64,000 nt of DNA from Psychrobacter sp. Ps6 (GTDB lineage: Bacteria > Pseudomonadota > Gammaproteobacteria > Pseudomonadales > Moraxellaceae): NCBI RefSeq assembly GCF_022129235.1, contig NZ_JADQAI010000008.1, positions 62,001 to 126,000 on the forward strand. The letters run 5' to 3'. Below, piece after piece: positions 1 through 10,120 of the stretch (its first letter is position 1; each line of letters begins with the position of its first letter). The position numbers and the translations under genes were made by a program. The notes beneath the pieces were generated by a model. That model saw only the letters and a list, made by a program, of their open reading frames with translations. It was not told the origin of the DNA and searched no databases.

Positions 1-33
1 CTTATGAATTGGTTTAGCAGTTTATTTGCTTAA
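1..33 (+). CDS. possible C-terminal end of an upstream gene (ABC permease?)
   Basis: In frame 1 the first 33 bases read LMNWFSSLFA followed by TAA. It lies 45 bases before an ATPase of the siderophore/cobalamin import type, whose usual upstream partner is a FecCD/BtuC permease, so this may be the last residues of that permease. Ten residues are too few to prove it. Confidence 0.3.
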   Translation, partial: LMNWFSSLFA

Positions 34-78
34 GTAGAGACGTGCCCTATTTTTGATAATTTGATAGAAGAAGTCGCT

Positions 79-855
79 ATGCTCAAGCTTAACCGTTTAA
101 CCATCCAATATGGCTCGCACACCGTTGCTAGGGAGATTGATGCCCAGTTTGAATCGGGCAAGATTTACACCATTTTGGGAGCAAACGGGGCAGGTAAGTC
201 GAGTTTGCTCAAGGCGATTTTTGGCGAGTTGGCTTTTTCTGGCACTATTGACTATCAGGGCAAAGCGCAGAGCAAAGCCCATCTCAATACATGGCGCAAA
301 CCCATTGCCTATATGCCGCAAGACAGTCACACTGACGCTGAGCTAACTACCCTTGAAGTGGTGTTGCTCGGACGCATGGACGCCTTGAGCCGTCATATTG
401 GTGATGAGTTATTAACAGAAGCGGTCGAATTATTGGCAGAGCTGAATATCTCTCATTTGGCACATCGTCCGATCCACTTATTGAGTGGCGGACAGCGGCA
501 ACTGGCGATGTTTGCTCAAGCCTTACTGCGCCGCCCCAAGATTTTGCTGCTCGATGAACCTGTCTCAGCACTGGACATGGCACATCAAATCAATCTATTG
601 GACAAAGTGAGCCATTATACTCAGCAGCACCAACTGATTTGTATTATGGTGTTGCATGATTTGAGCCTAGCTGCTCAATTCTCAGATGAAGTTTTACTGT
701 TGGCTGATGGTCACATTCATGCTCAGGGTATGCCAAGCGCCGTATTACAATCCGATATTTTACGCCAAGTGTATCACGTGGATATTGAGATTTTGACCAG
801 TCATCAAGGCTTGCCTGTGATTCATCCATATCGCAAGCAGCTTACTGGCGTCTGA
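79..855 (+). CDS. ABC transporter ATP-binding protein, FecE/BtuD type
   Basis: Cytoplasmic ATPase of an importer that probably carries iron-siderophore, haem or cobalamin; it would power a FecCD-type permease pair. The 258-residue protein has a Walker A motif (GANGAGKSS, about residues 35-43), the signature LSGGQRQL, a Walker B motif ILLLDEP and the H-loop histidine in VLHDLS. Length and motifs fit the FecE/FepC/BtuD family. I chose ATG 79 over TTG 61 because AGAAGAAG ends five bases before it. The permease is presumably upstream, outside the window. The family is secure; the substrate cannot be read from the sequence. Confidence 0.9.
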   Translation: MLKLNRLTIQYGSHTVAREIDAQFESGKIYTILGANGAGKSSLLKAIFGELAFSGTIDYQGKAQSKAHLNTWRKPIAYMPQDSHTDAELTTLEVVLLGRMDALSRHIGDELLTEAVELLAELNISHLAHRPIHLLSGGQRQLAMFAQALLRRPKILLLDEPVSALDMAHQINLLDKVSHYTQQHQLICIMVLHDLSLAAQFSDEVLLLADGHIHAQGMPSAVLQSDILRQVYHVDIEILTSHQGLPVIHPYRKQLTGV

Positions 856-866
856 ATCATGCCTGA

Positions 867-1742
867 TTAAGAAAGCTTAACGGCTTTTTTGTCAGGCAAG
901 CTGCTGATTACCCCTGCAAAGATGACCGCTACAATACCAAAAACTTCTATCCAGCCAATGCTTTCACCGGCAAAGATGACCCCATAAGCCGCGGAAAACA
1001 CAACAGTTAAGTAGGACAGTGACGCGACCGTAAATTTTTGCCCCACGTGATAAGCATGTGTCATTGCCAATTGAGCCAGTAGCCCTGCCACCCCAATACC
1101 AATGATATAAGGCAAACTCGCACTCGTCAAAGCACTCCAGCCAAACCATGTCGCCGCTATGGCTGAGACAACGGTCGCCACTACCGAAAAGTAAAACACA
1201 ATTCGCCACGCAGGCTCACCCATCAAGGATAGCTCTCGCACTTGTAGCAGCGCAAACGCTGTAAAAATACCGCCACTTAACGTAATCAAAGTTTCTAACA
1301 GTCTGTCGGAAGCGAAGGCAGGTTTTAACATCAAACAAATACCAGCCAATCCCAGTAGTAGCGCGCCCCACGTTTTAAGCGATGGTTTGTCTTTGAGCCA
1401 AAAAATAGACAGCAAGGCAATAAAGACGACAGAGGTGTAGTTCAGCGTCACAGACGTTGCGAGCGGTAAATGGCCTAAGCCATAAAACGCCAGTAATAAT
1501 GCCGTCGTGCCTGCCAGACTACGCTGCATATGGCCCCAAAAAAATGGCGTCTTAAGGGTTTTTTTTCGCGCAAGGGTCGTGCCAAAAATAACTAAGGCAG
1601 GCAACAAGGAGCGCCAAAAAGCCAGTTCATATTCATTCATGTGCAAGTGAGTGGCGGCGTTTTTGACCAAAATACTCATCGTGGCAAACAAGAATGACGC
1701 AATAACCATCCAGCCTGAGCCTAAAGAGATTCTTTTTATCAT
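867..1742 (-). CDS. DMT-superfamily transporter (EamA domains)
   Basis: Inner-membrane protein of 291 residues with about ten hydrophobic segments forming two tandem EamA halves, the normal size for the drug/metabolite transporter superfamily. N-terminal motifs such as FATMSILVKNAA and LAFWRSLLP are typical of the RhaT/EamA group. Members export or import varied small metabolites, and the substrate cannot be predicted here. It converges on the ABC ATPase gene with only 11 bases between the two stops, so the genes are not co-transcribed. The C-terminus SSLPDKKAVKLS is a short polar tail. Confidence 0.85.
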   Translation of the reverse strand: MIKRISLGSGWMVIASFLFATMSILVKNAATHLHMNEYELAFWRSLLPALVIFGTTLARKKTLKTPFFWGHMQRSLAGTTALLLAFYGLGHLPLATSVTLNYTSVVFIALLSIFWLKDKPSLKTWGALLLGLAGICLMLKPAFASDRLLETLITLSGGIFTAFALLQVRELSLMGEPAWRIVFYFSVVATVVSAIAATWFGWSALTSASLPYIIGIGVAGLLAQLAMTHAYHVGQKFTVASLSYLTVVFSAAYGVIFAGESIGWIEVFGIVAVIFAGVISSLPDKKAVKLS

Positions 1743-2022
1743 AAGTAGCGATAAGCAAAAAGAGGCAATTGTACCATTCCACGTGATATGCTTTTTGATT
1801 AATTTAGAGCATCAATAAGGGTGGTATCTGAACTAGGTAAGACAGTATTTACTGATGTGAAATCAAAAAATAAAAGGGAATGTCGGCTTATCCTCATTGG
1901 CTAAGGCGGTGACAGCCGCAAGCATACAAAAGGCGCACACAGATAGGCCAATTGCGGTAAAATAGCGATCTATCAATATTACGTACATTATTTAGCAACT
2001 TATTTAGTAGTCAGGGCCGTTT

Positions 2023-2892
2023 ATGAGTATTCATGGTATTTTAGGAGAACAAACCACCGATTATCCGACTGAGTATAGCCCAGAGACGCTATATCCTATT
2101 GCACGTAGCATGGGACGTGATGCGATTGGTTGGCACGCTAACAAACTAACGGTCGGCGTAGATTGGTGGCAGGCATTCGAGATCTCTTGGTTAAATCTGC
2201 AAGGCATTTCGCAAGTGGCGATGGCGCGGTTTAGTATTCCTGCCAGCTCGCCCTTTATCGTAGAATCAAAATCGCTCAAGCTATATTTGAACAGTATCAA
2301 CTTTACTGAGTTCGCCAGTTGGAATGACGTCCAAGCGTTGATCGCTAAAGACTTGTCAGCCTGTTTGCAAGCGGAAGTACAGGTGGAATTATTTGCGCTG
2401 AATGATGCAGCAAGCCTGCTGATTGCTCAGCCAACAGGTATTTGTATTGATGACGCATTGGCAGGTAGCACGGGAAAAATCGCGTTAACTGAGCATCCGG
2501 ATGCATCACTGTTGAGTAATGATGAAACAGAAGCGAGCAGTGAGATTTTGGCAAATAACAGCAATCAGCCTTATGCGTTTTATTCTAATCTGCTGCGTAG
2601 TAATTGCCCTGTGACCAATCAGCCAGATTGGGGTACACTAGCTGTGTCGATAACGACTGACAAGACTTTTAACAACGCAAATATGCTACGTTATATATTG
2701 AGTTTCCGTCAGCATAACGGCTTTCATGAGCAGTGTGTTGAGCAGATATTTGCAGATTTGAGCGAGCATTATAAGCCAAGTGAGTTGATGGTTCGCGCAT
2801 GGTATACACGCCGCGGCGGTATTGATATCAATCCTTGCCGTGTCAGCGATATGGCACTATTGCCCGCGCCGAGTCGCCTGATTCGCCAATAG
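2023..2892 (+). CDS. queF: NADPH-dependent 7-cyano-7-deazaguanine reductase (QueF)
   Basis: Reduces preQ0 to preQ1 with two NADPH, a cytoplasmic step of queuosine tRNA modification. The 289-residue length is that of the long two-domain (YqcD-like) QueF of gammaproteobacteria. Visible features are the ESKSLKLYLNS substrate motif at about residues 81-91, the nucleophile Cys195 in RSNCPVT with Asp202 after it, and the QHNGFHEQC segment near 230-238 used for NADPH/substrate binding. It is a single gene ending at a strong hairpin and converging on proS. The later queuosine enzyme QueG is also encoded in this window at 48621-49784. Confidence 0.97.
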   Translation: MSIHGILGEQTTDYPTEYSPETLYPIARSMGRDAIGWHANKLTVGVDWWQAFEISWLNLQGISQVAMARFSIPASSPFIVESKSLKLYLNSINFTEFASWNDVQALIAKDLSACLQAEVQVELFALNDAASLLIAQPTGICIDDALAGSTGKIALTEHPDASLLSNDETEASSEILANNSNQPYAFYSNLLRSNCPVTNQPDWGTLAVSITTDKTFNNANMLRYILSFRQHNGFHEQCVEQIFADLSEHYKPSELMVRAWYTRRGGIDINPCRVSDMALLPAPSRLIRQ

Positions 2893-2904
2893 TTTATGAC
2901 TCGT

Positions 2905-2946
2905 AAAAAAAGCGCCTATCTCATCAAATGGGATAGGCGCTTTTTT
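2905..2946. terminator. bidirectional terminator between queF and proS
   Basis: Nine-base arms GCGCCTATC (2912-2920) and GATAGGCGC (2932-2940) are flanked by a run of six A on the left and six T on the right, so the hairpin works as a rho-independent terminator in both directions between two convergent genes. Confidence 0.9.
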
Positions 2947-3004
2947 ATGCATCAAATCAAACACTGACATTCAGTTTATTGACATGTCATGCTTGGACTG
3001 CGAT

Positions 3005-4723
3005 TTACTCACAGCCAAGTTTTGCCAGTAGCTCGTCACGGCTGAGCAACTCTTTTTCACCGTCACGGCGATTGACATATTCGTACTTGTCTTCAGCGAT
3101 GTTGCGATCAGACACGACGATACGGTGTGGAATACCAATCAACTCTAAATCAGCAAACTTCACTCCTGGGCGTTCGTTACGATCGTCCAGTAGGATATTG
3201 ACGCCTTTTGCTTTTAGCGTTTCATAAAGCTCAGTGGCAGTCTGCATGACCGTCTCTTCTTTTGACTTCATCGGTACGATAGCTACTTCAAAAGGCGCAA
3301 GTGAGTCTTTTACATCAGGTGTTTGTGGCCACATGATACCGTTATCATCGTGGTTTTGCTCGATGGCAGCAGCGATGATGCGGCTGACGCCGATACCATA
3401 GCAGCCCATCATCAAGGTCACAGGTTTGCCAGCTTCGCCTGAGACGCTGCAGCCAAGTGCTTGTGAGTACTTATCACCTAACTGGAAGATATGACCAACT
3501 TCGATACCGCGTTTGATTTGTAGGGTTCCCTGACCATCAGGTGAGGCGTCGCCTTCGAGCACGTTGCGGATATCAACGATGCGCGTGATGTGCGCGTCAC
3601 GATCCCAATTGACTCCGGTTGTGTGTTTGTTGACTTCGTTGGCACCAGCGACAAAGTCAGAGAGAATAGCCGCTGCGCGATCGACGAACACAGGGATATC
3701 TAGATCGACACCGATATAGCCTTTGAGTAGTCCTGCGGCTTTCAGCTCCTCTTCGCTCGCCATAGTCAGCGGCGTGTTTACTTCTTCGATTTTTTCCGCT
3801 TTGATATCATTGAGCGTATGATCGCCACGCAGTACCAGCGCAACCAACTGCTCTTCACCTTCTGGCGTATGACCTTTAACAATCAAGGTTTTCACGGTGG
3901 TGGCAAGCGGAATGTCTAAATGCTCAGCAACTGCTTCGCAGGTTGGCATATTAACGGTATCAACGTTGCTTAATTCTTGGGTCGCAGGCTGACGCTCGCC
4001 TGTACTGATGGCTTCAGCAAGCTCAATATTGGCCGCATAGTCAGAGATGGTGGAGAAGGCAATGTCATCTTCGCCACTGTCTGCCAAAACATGAAACTCA
4101 TGTGAGGCAAAGCCGCCGATAGAGCCTGAATCCGCTTGTACCGCGCGAAAGTCAAAACCCAAACGGCTAAAGATGCGAGTATAGGCGTCGTACATATCTC
4201 GATAAGTCTCGGCAAGTGAGGCTTGATCGATATGAAACGAGTAAGCATCTTTCATGGTGAATTCGCGTGCGCGCATTACACCAAAGCGTGGACGAATCTC
4301 GTCACGGAACTTGCTTTGAATCTGAAAGAAAGTAATCGGTAGTTGCTTATAACTACGTAGCTCGCCTTTTGCCAGATTGGTGATGACTTCTTCATGCGTT
4401 GGACCCAGCACAAAGTCACGATCATGACGGTCTTTGAAGCGCAGTAGCTCAGGGCCGTAGTCTTCAAAGCGTCCGCTGGTCTGCCATAGCTCAGCAGGCT
4501 GCGTCATCGGCATCAGCAACTCTTGTGCGCCGATGTTTTGCATCTCTTCACGAACGATGCGCTCAACCTTTTGCAAAATACGTAGACCCATGGGCAACCA
4601 AATATACAATCCAGAAGCAATCTTGCGTATAAGACCAGCACGCACCATCAATTGGCTTGAGGCGATGTCGGCATCACTTGGGGTTTCTTTTAATGTGGCA
4701 AATAAAAATTGACTGGCTTTCAT
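3005..4723 (-). CDS. proS: prolyl-tRNA synthetase
   Basis: Charges tRNA-Pro with proline. At 572 residues it is the bacterial-type ProRS: class II catalytic core with motif 2 ([10 protein letters not shown], then [12 protein letters not shown]), an inserted YbaK-like editing domain in the middle (about residues 230-390), motif 3 around [17 protein letters not shown], and a C-terminal anticodon-binding domain ([11 protein letters not shown] to the end). The editing domain removes mischarged alanine in this family. Gene order shows a lone gene with a 578-base spacer upstream. A tRNA-Pro(GGG) gene lies about 13 kb away on the same strand. Confidence 0.98.
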   Translation of the reverse strand: MKASQFLFATLKETPSDADIASSQLMVRAGLIRKIASGLYIWLPMGLRILQKVERIVREEMQNIGAQELLMPMTQPAELWQTSGRFEDYGPELLRFKDRHDRDFVLGPTHEEVITNLAKGELRSYKQLPITFFQIQSKFRDEIRPRFGVMRAREFTMKDAYSFHIDQASLAETYRDMYDAYTRIFSRLGFDFRAVQADSGSIGGFASHEFHVLADSGEDDIAFSTISDYAANIELAEAISTGERQPATQELSNVDTVNMPTCEAVAEHLDIPLATTVKTLIVKGHTPEGEEQLVALVLRGDHTLNDIKAEKIEEVNTPLTMASEEELKAAGLLKGYIGVDLDIPVFVDRAAAILSDFVAGANEVNKHTTGVNWDRDAHITRIVDIRNVLEGDASPDGQGTLQIKRGIEVGHIFQLGDKYSQALGCSVSGEAGKPVTLMMGCYGIGVSRIIAAAIEQNHDDNGIMWPQTPDVKDSLAPFEVAIVPMKSKEETVMQTATELYETLKAKGVNILLDDRNERPGVKFADLELIGIPHRIVVSDRNIAEDKYEYVNRRDGEKELLSRDELLAKLGCE

Positions 4724-5301
4724 AAATAAAGCGTAACCTTATCAACGATAAAAAAATAAGAAATAGTAGGATGTTGAGCGTATGGCTAATCGTTTCATTG
4801 CCGCCGCAAGCTTACCTTTATCACTTAGCAATAATCTAGGGTATTTCCTAGTTACTCACGTGCTGATATAAAAAAGCACATTAGTAAGAACCACTCTTAT
4901 AACAGTAAACAAGAGAGGCAAATTTGATTTGAGGTATGAACATGCCGAAATGCAATATATTCAGGGCAAAAGCCTGATAATGCTAAAAGACTGACATTTT
5001 ATACATACAATCTGACTATGTTAGGTAAAGTTCGCCTAAGACGCAATGACTTTTTGTCTTTTCAGACCGAACGTTATATAAAGGCTGAGATGAGACTCGA
5101 ATAATCGAGTTATTTATACGATTTTAAGGTGAACATAATTTACATTTTAGAGATGGCTTAGTTTGCTCATTATGTAGAAGATTGGTAGCCATTACTTGAA
5201 TTTACTGCACAATAGTCACATTTATAGGTTAAGCATTTGTTTTAATTATATAAAATCGTTGGTCATCTGAAAAACGATGCATTCTTATAAAGGTAACTTC
5301 T
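4724..5301. other. intergenic region between divergent proS and the DUF4230 gene
   Basis: No convincing gene is present. It must hold the promoters of both divergent neighbours. A small perfect dyad lies at 5095-5110 (ACTCGA, four-base loop, TCGAGT). A rough promoter-like CTGACA is near 4992, without a good -10 partner. I see no riboswitch or RNA gene here. Confidence 0.5.
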
Positions 5302-6033
5302 ATGAGTAGTCCTGATATGAACAATACTAATGGCACACACAAGCCAGCGAAGCAGCCTATTGCCACGATGTCTTGGGTAATATTACTCATTGGCTTAGCA
5401 GCCATCGTTTTTGCTATATATAGCGCGCAAAAAATCACAGAAGAAGAACCGATAGAAACCATCACTCGAGAAGGCGTGGTCACACAAATCCAGCAATTAA
5501 ACAGATTACATACCGTCGCGTTCAGCGTTGATACGGTGATTACGAGTGAGCGTCCGGGGAGTTGGATGAAGTTGTGGCAAGATGAACAAAAAGCGCTGTT
5601 CATCGCTCATGGCCGCGTCGAAGCAGGGGTTGATCTGAGTGCCTTGACACCTGAGATGGTACAAGTGGTACAGCCTGTTCAAGCCGATGAAGCGCAAGTA
5701 GATAGTAATATACCCATTTCAACCATGCCACAAATCAATATTACCTTACCGCCCACAGAGATATTTTCAGTATATTTAGATGATATCGAGATTTATGACT
5801 GGCAGACAGGCGCTTTTGGCATGATGCAAGTCGATCCTAAGATATTGGCGCAAGCACAAACGATGGCAAAAAAAGAAGTGCTAGAGCGTGCCTGCCGAGG
5901 AGATGTCATGAATATGGCGCTGCAAAATGCTCAAACGCAATTGCAGCAGCTGTTTGCGTTGACAGGTGCTGTCGTGACGGTCAACACGCAGGGTGCAGGC
6001 GCATGTCAATTGCCTGCAAGTACTAGCAGCTAG
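5302..6033 (+). CDS. membrane-anchored DUF4230 protein
   Basis: Function unknown. The 243-residue protein has a polar N-terminus, one transmembrane helix at about residues 23-42 and an extracytoplasmic remainder that fits the DUF4230 family: a segment beginning at RLHTVAFSVDTVI, then LFIAHGRVEAGVDLS, a proline-bounded INITLPPTEIF strand and an alanine-rich C-terminal helix with paired cysteines (ACRG, GACQ). DUF4230 proteins usually form short tandem-helix tails like this. Upstream AAGGTAA places the start at ATG 5302. It stands alone and converges on the photolyase gene with 22 bases between stops. Confidence 0.75.
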   Translation: MSSPDMNNTNGTHKPAKQPIATMSWVILLIGLAAIVFAIYSAQKITEEEPIETITREGVVTQIQQLNRLHTVAFSVDTVITSERPGSWMKLWQDEQKALFIAHGRVEAGVDLSALTPEMVQVVQPVQADEAQVDSNIPISTMPQINITLPPTEIFSVYLDDIEIYDWQTGAFGMMQVDPKILAQAQTMAKKEVLERACRGDVMNMALQNAQTQLQQLFALTGAVVTVNTQGAGACQLPASTSS

Positions 6034-6055
6034 TCTGTTAGTTGTTTTCTTAAAC

Positions 6056-7681
6056 TTAAGCTTCTTTTTTAAATTCAGCAATCGCCAGTTTACGGACTGA
6101 TTTGTGTTCGACCATCGGCGCAGGGTAGTCCACATTGGCGAACTCTCCACCCTTTGCCAATGCTTTGCGCATTTTATCCTCACTATGCAAAGTGCTCGCG
6201 GGGGTATCTTTTAGTTCTGGTAGCCACGTTTTGATAAAGATCGCTTTTTTATCATGAGTGCTGCCTTGGCTAAAGGGGTTCATAATACGGAAGTAGGGTG
6301 CTGAGTCAGTACCTGTTGATGCGCTCCATTGCCAGCCGCCATTGTTGGAGGCAAAATCCCCATCGATGAGCTGCTGCATAAAGTAGCGCTCACCCAAGCG
6401 CCAATCAATCAACAAGTCTTTGGTCAAAAACATTGCCGTGACCATACGCAGTCGATTGTGCATAAATCCAGTAGCGTTCAGACAGCGCATCGCAGCATCA
6501 ACGAGTGGTACGCCTGTCATGCCAGTGCACCATGATTTAAAATCCTCTTTATCATATGACCAACTAACTTTGGTGTCAGTGTCTTCTTTATACGCTTTAT
6601 GGCGAATCAGATTTGGCTTATCGACCAGTACATGACGATAAAAATCTCGCCAAGCAAGCTCGCTTATCCAACGGTCAATATCTTCATTATCGCCATCATT
6701 ACCGTGTAGCTTTTCTTGTACTTTGCTGGCTTGTAGATAGCAGAGCCGAGGGCTAATGGTGCCTATAGTGAGATAAGCGGATAGCTGACTGGTGGCATGC
6801 AGGTGCGGCACATCACGGCTGACATCATAGTCATTGATATCATCATCGACAAACTCATCTAAGCGCTGGCAAGCAGCCGATTCACCCGCAGGGTAGGCAT
6901 CTCTTGCGGCAGTGAGTTGGGCTTTCATATCGATATGCTGTAACGAGTCCTCTTTTTGTAGCGTCTTTTGATAATCACTAAACATTTCTTTACTGAGGGC
7001 TTTGATATCGTCAACTGTATTGGCACTATTTTTCGATGCTTTTAGCTCGATTTTATCATCGCAGTCGACTGCTGGTGCGTCATGCATTTGAATGGTGCTA
7101 ACGTCTAGCGTATGTCGCCATTTTTTATAGAATGGCGTGAAGACTTTATACATACTATCGCCGTCATTGGTCGTGATACTCAGCGGTGGCAAGATACATT
7201 GGTCATGCCAGCGGACAAACTCGATGTCGTCCTTTGCAAGCTGCTCACACAATTGCTCGTCACGATCAATCTCATTGCCTTCGTATTCATGGTTAGCCAT
7301 GACGCAGCTGATATTATGATCTTGACACAAAGTAGTCAGAGTCTCTATACAGTCAGAAAAGCTTGGACAGAGCTGTACCGTTAAAGTGATATTCAGTTGT
7401 GATTTCAAATCCTTTGCTAGTATAGGTAATGTACGGGCAATATGATCGACTTGTACTAGAGAGGTGTCATGTTGTTGCCACTGCTCGGGCGTCAAAAAGA
7501 ATATGGCGGATACCGATGCATTGTCTTCATTAGCACGTTCGCACAGTGCTGCCAATGCGGTATTATCATGAATACGTAAATCTCGACGAAACCACATCAA
7601 GTAATGCAACGGACTGTCATTATCGCTACTGTCATTGTTTTTATTATTGCTACCATTGTTGTTAGTAGTCTTTGACATCAA
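6056..7681 (-). CDS. phrB: deoxyribodipyrimidine photo-lyase
   Basis: Light-driven repair of UV-induced cyclobutane pyrimidine dimers using FAD. After an N/S/D-rich low-complexity leader of about 25 residues, the photolyase antenna domain begins at LMWFRRDLRIHDNTAL. The C-terminal FAD/DNA domain carries ISELAWRDFYRHVL, the MHNRLRMVTAMFLTKDLLIDW segment and the WQWSASTGTDSAPYFRI signature of class I CPD photolyases. At 541 residues it is longer than E. coli PhrB (about 470), owing to the leader and a longer linker around residues 200-290. No partner genes are adjacent. Confidence 0.96.
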   Translation of the reverse strand: MMSKTTNNNGSNNKNNDSSDNDSPLHYLMWFRRDLRIHDNTALAALCERANEDNASVSAIFFLTPEQWQQHDTSLVQVDHIARTLPILAKDLKSQLNITLTVQLCPSFSDCIETLTTLCQDHNISCVMANHEYEGNEIDRDEQLCEQLAKDDIEFVRWHDQCILPPLSITTNDGDSMYKVFTPFYKKWRHTLDVSTIQMHDAPAVDCDDKIELKASKNSANTVDDIKALSKEMFSDYQKTLQKEDSLQHIDMKAQLTAARDAYPAGESAACQRLDEFVDDDINDYDVSRDVPHLHATSQLSAYLTIGTISPRLCYLQASKVQEKLHGNDGDNEDIDRWISELAWRDFYRHVLVDKPNLIRHKAYKEDTDTKVSWSYDKEDFKSWCTGMTGVPLVDAAMRCLNATGFMHNRLRMVTAMFLTKDLLIDWRLGERYFMQQLIDGDFASNNGGWQWSASTGTDSAPYFRIMNPFSQGSTHDKKAIFIKTWLPELKDTPASTLHSEDKMRKALAKGGEFANVDYPAPMVEHKSVRKLAIAEFKKEA

Positions 7682-7879
7682 AGTATCCCTATATTAATCA
7701 ATCGCAATCATAAACAAAACTGAGCATAAAAGTATGCTAGGATAAGTTTTTGGATGCAATGGCTTTGCCGTTTGCGTAACAATTTCTCATCATATCTCAC
7801 GATTTATCTTTAGTCTGACGCTATCTGATGTCGCTATAATCGATGTCAGATTTATGAATATAAAATCCAAGGTCACAAA

Positions 7880-8551
7880 ATGCACGTTAAGTTTTGCGGA
7901 TTTACTCAGCTTAGTGATATACAGACTGCGGCACAGTTAGGTGCAGACGCAGTCGGTTTGGTGTTTTATCCGCCAAGTCCGCGTGCGGTCACGATAGAGC
8001 AAGCACAAACTCTAAGCGCTGCGGTACCTGCTTTCGTCAGCGTGGTGGCGTTAGTGGTTAATATGCCTAAAGATGAGTTAGTCAAATTAGCAAACGATGT
8101 ACCTTTTGATATCATTCAGTTTCACGGTGATGAAACGGCTGAACAGTGTGAGCAGCTGGCAAGCACAGTCAAGAAACGCTGGATCAAGGCATTGCGTGTC
8201 AATGCAGAGCAAGACACGCCCGATAGCGTTCGTACTCAGATTGCACAGTTTGCTGACGCAGGTGCCAGTAGTATTTTGCTGGATGCGTATCATCAAGCGG
8301 CATATGGCGGAACAGGGCAGCGTTTTGACTGGAGTCTCATTCCCCAAGATAGCGCGCTACCAATTGTATTGGCTGGTGGTCTTGATGCGCAAAATGTCGC
8401 AGAGACATCAAATCTGCCTATCTACGGCGTCGATGTCAGCGGTGGTATCGAGGTTGATAAAGGTAAAAAAGACGCTGCCAAGATGCGTGCCTTTATGAAA
8501 GCAGTCAAGCGCGACCGATGGCAAAACGAAACGGTCACTGACGCCATTTAA
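7880..8551 (+). CDS. trpF: phosphoribosylanthranilate isomerase
   Basis: Third step after chorismate in tryptophan synthesis: Amadori rearrangement of N-(5-phosphoribosyl)anthranilate to CdRP. It is a TIM barrel of 223 residues. The catalytic Cys is in the opening VKFCGFT, there is AVGLVFYPPSPR at strand 2, the catalytic Asp is in ILLDAY, and the phosphate-binding end is LAGGLDAQNV followed by GVDVSGGIE. It is a stand-alone TrpF, not fused to TrpC as in enterics. It is the first gene of a trpF-trpB-trpA-accD-folC line, with 135 bases before trpB. Confidence 0.97.
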   Translation: MHVKFCGFTQLSDIQTAAQLGADAVGLVFYPPSPRAVTIEQAQTLSAAVPAFVSVVALVVNMPKDELVKLANDVPFDIIQFHGDETAEQCEQLASTVKKRWIKALRVNAEQDTPDSVRTQIAQFADAGASSILLDAYHQAAYGGTGQRFDWSLIPQDSALPIVLAGGLDAQNVAETSNLPIYGVDVSGGIEVDKGKKDAAKMRAFMKAVKRDRWQNETVTDAI

Positions 8552-8686
8552 GTTTGTTATCGTAGGTTATTTTCTATATATAATAGGCTTATTTGATCGT
8601 TATTCCGATTTTTCTGTTCCAATCTTATTTCATTTTTCTCTTTATATTTATTCTAAAAAATACCACTTATTACAGTAGGAATTATC

Positions 8687-9961
8687 ATGAGTCATGTCGC
8701 GAACAAAGATTTATCTACTACAGCACAATCTGTAAACACCTTTACCAATCCTGAAAACGTACAGGATTTTAACCAATACCCTGATGCACGCGGACATTTC
8801 GGTGTACATGGTGGACGCTTTGTCTCTGAGACGCTGATGGCGGCATTAGAAGAGCTTGAGACGCTTTATACCAAAGTCAAAGCAGATCCTGCGTTCTGGG
8901 AAGAGTACCACAACGATTTGGTCAATTATGTCGGTCGCCCAACGCCGCTGTATCATGCCAAACGCTTGAGCGATGAGATTGGCGGTGCGCAAATTTATTT
9001 TAAGCGTGAAGACTTGAATCATACAGGCGCACATAAAGTAAACAACACCATTGGTCAGGCATTGCTTGCCAAGATGTGTGGCAAAAAACGTATCATCGCT
9101 GAGACTGGCGCAGGACAGCATGGCGTAGCGACCGCAACGATTGCCGCACGCTTGGGGCTAGAGTGTATCGTTTATATGGGTGCTGACGATGTTGAACGTC
9201 AAAAAATGAACGTTTATCGTATGCGCTTGTTGGGCGCAAAAGTCGTGCCCGTCACTTCTGGCTCACGTACTCTAAAAGACGCAATGAACGAAGCGATGCG
9301 TGATTGGGTGACCAATGTCGATAGCACGTACTATATTATTGGTACGGTGGCAGGCCCACACCCTTATCCGCTATTGGTTCGTGATTTCCAAGCGATTATT
9401 GGGAAAGAAGCGCGCATTCAGCATTTAGAAAAAACAGGCAAAATGCCAGATGCCTTGGTTGCTTGTGTCGGTGGTGGCTCAAATGCTATCGGTTTGTTCT
9501 TTGACTTCTTAAATGATACTGATGTCAAAATGTATGGTGTTGAAGCAACAGGCGACGGTATCGAGTCAGGTCGTCATTCTGCGCCATTGGCTGCTGGTCG
9601 TATCGGTGTATTGCATGGTAACCGCACCTACCTAATGGCAGATGATGATGGTCAGATTCAAGAGACGCATTCTATCTCAGCGGGTCTTGACTATCCTGGC
9701 GTTGGTCCAGAGCATAGCTTCTTAAAAGACATGAAGCGCGTTGAGTATGTTGGCTGTACCGATAAAGAGGCGCTAGAAGGCTTTCATGAGTCCACGCGTA
9801 AAGAAGGCATCATCCCTGCGCTTGAGACTGCTCATGCTGTCGCTTATGCATTGAAACTGGCTAAAACCATGACACCAGATCAGACGATTATCGTTAATAT
9901 GTCAGGTCGCGGTGACAAAGATTTGCATTCAGTGATGAATGCTGAAGGGATTGAGATGTAG
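8687..9961 (+). CDS. trpB: tryptophan synthase beta chain
   Basis: PLP enzyme joining indole and serine to give tryptophan, acting in an alpha2-beta2 complex with TrpA. The 424-residue protein has the PLP lysine in [11 protein letters not shown], the GAGQHG substrate loop, the phosphate-binding GGGSNAIG loop and the C-terminal [12 protein letters not shown] motif, all normal. It has an extra N-terminal stretch of about 30 residues before [13 protein letters not shown]. The GTAGGAATTATC leader positions ATG 8687. Unusually, trpA does not follow directly: 974 bases and an unrelated gene separate them. Confidence 0.98.
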   Translation: MSHVANKDLSTTAQSVNTFTNPENVQDFNQYPDARGHFGVHGGRFVSETLMAALEELETLYTKVKADPAFWEEYHNDLVNYVGRPTPLYHAKRLSDEIGGAQIYFKREDLNHTGAHKVNNTIGQALLAKMCGKKRIIAETGAGQHGVATATIAARLGLECIVYMGADDVERQKMNVYRMRLLGAKVVPVTSGSRTLKDAMNEAMRDWVTNVDSTYYIIGTVAGPHPYPLLVRDFQAIIGKEARIQHLEKTGKMPDALVACVGGGSNAIGLFFDFLNDTDVKMYGVEATGDGIESGRHSAPLAAGRIGVLHGNRTYLMADDDGQIQETHSISAGLDYPGVGPEHSFLKDMKRVEYVGCTDKEALEGFHESTRKEGIIPALETAHAVAYALKLAKTMTPDQTIIVNMSGRGDKDLHSVMNAEGIEM

Positions 9962-10045
9962 GAAGAATAGAGTAGTTTAGATGGTTGTATAAGAAAGTTT
10001 AGCAGCGTATTGATTCGATTAGGTATCATAAATCTCAATACGCTA

Positions 10046-10082
10046 ATTGATAACCACTCTATAGAGTAGAGTGGTTATCAAT
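10046..10082 (+). terminator. 15-bp perfect hairpin after trpB
   Basis: Perfect 15-base arms (ATTGATAACCACTCT at 10046-10060 and its complement at 10068-10082) with a seven-base loop, 85 bases after the trpB stop. No T-run follows directly (only TTTTTT some 12 bases later), so termination is plausible but mRNA 3'-end stabilisation or protein binding is equally possible. Confidence 0.5.
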
Positions 10083-10120
10083 ATTGCTAGCTATTTTTTA
10101 ATTATTGATAGTATACCTCC

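Noticed and set aside
5095..5110. Palindrome ACTCGA/TCGAGT as an operator
   Set aside because: A single 6-bp dyad with no second copy and no link to a promoter; could be chance.
7112..7384. Open frames opposite the photolyase gene
   Set aside because: Shadow frames inside a clearly conserved gene on the other strand.
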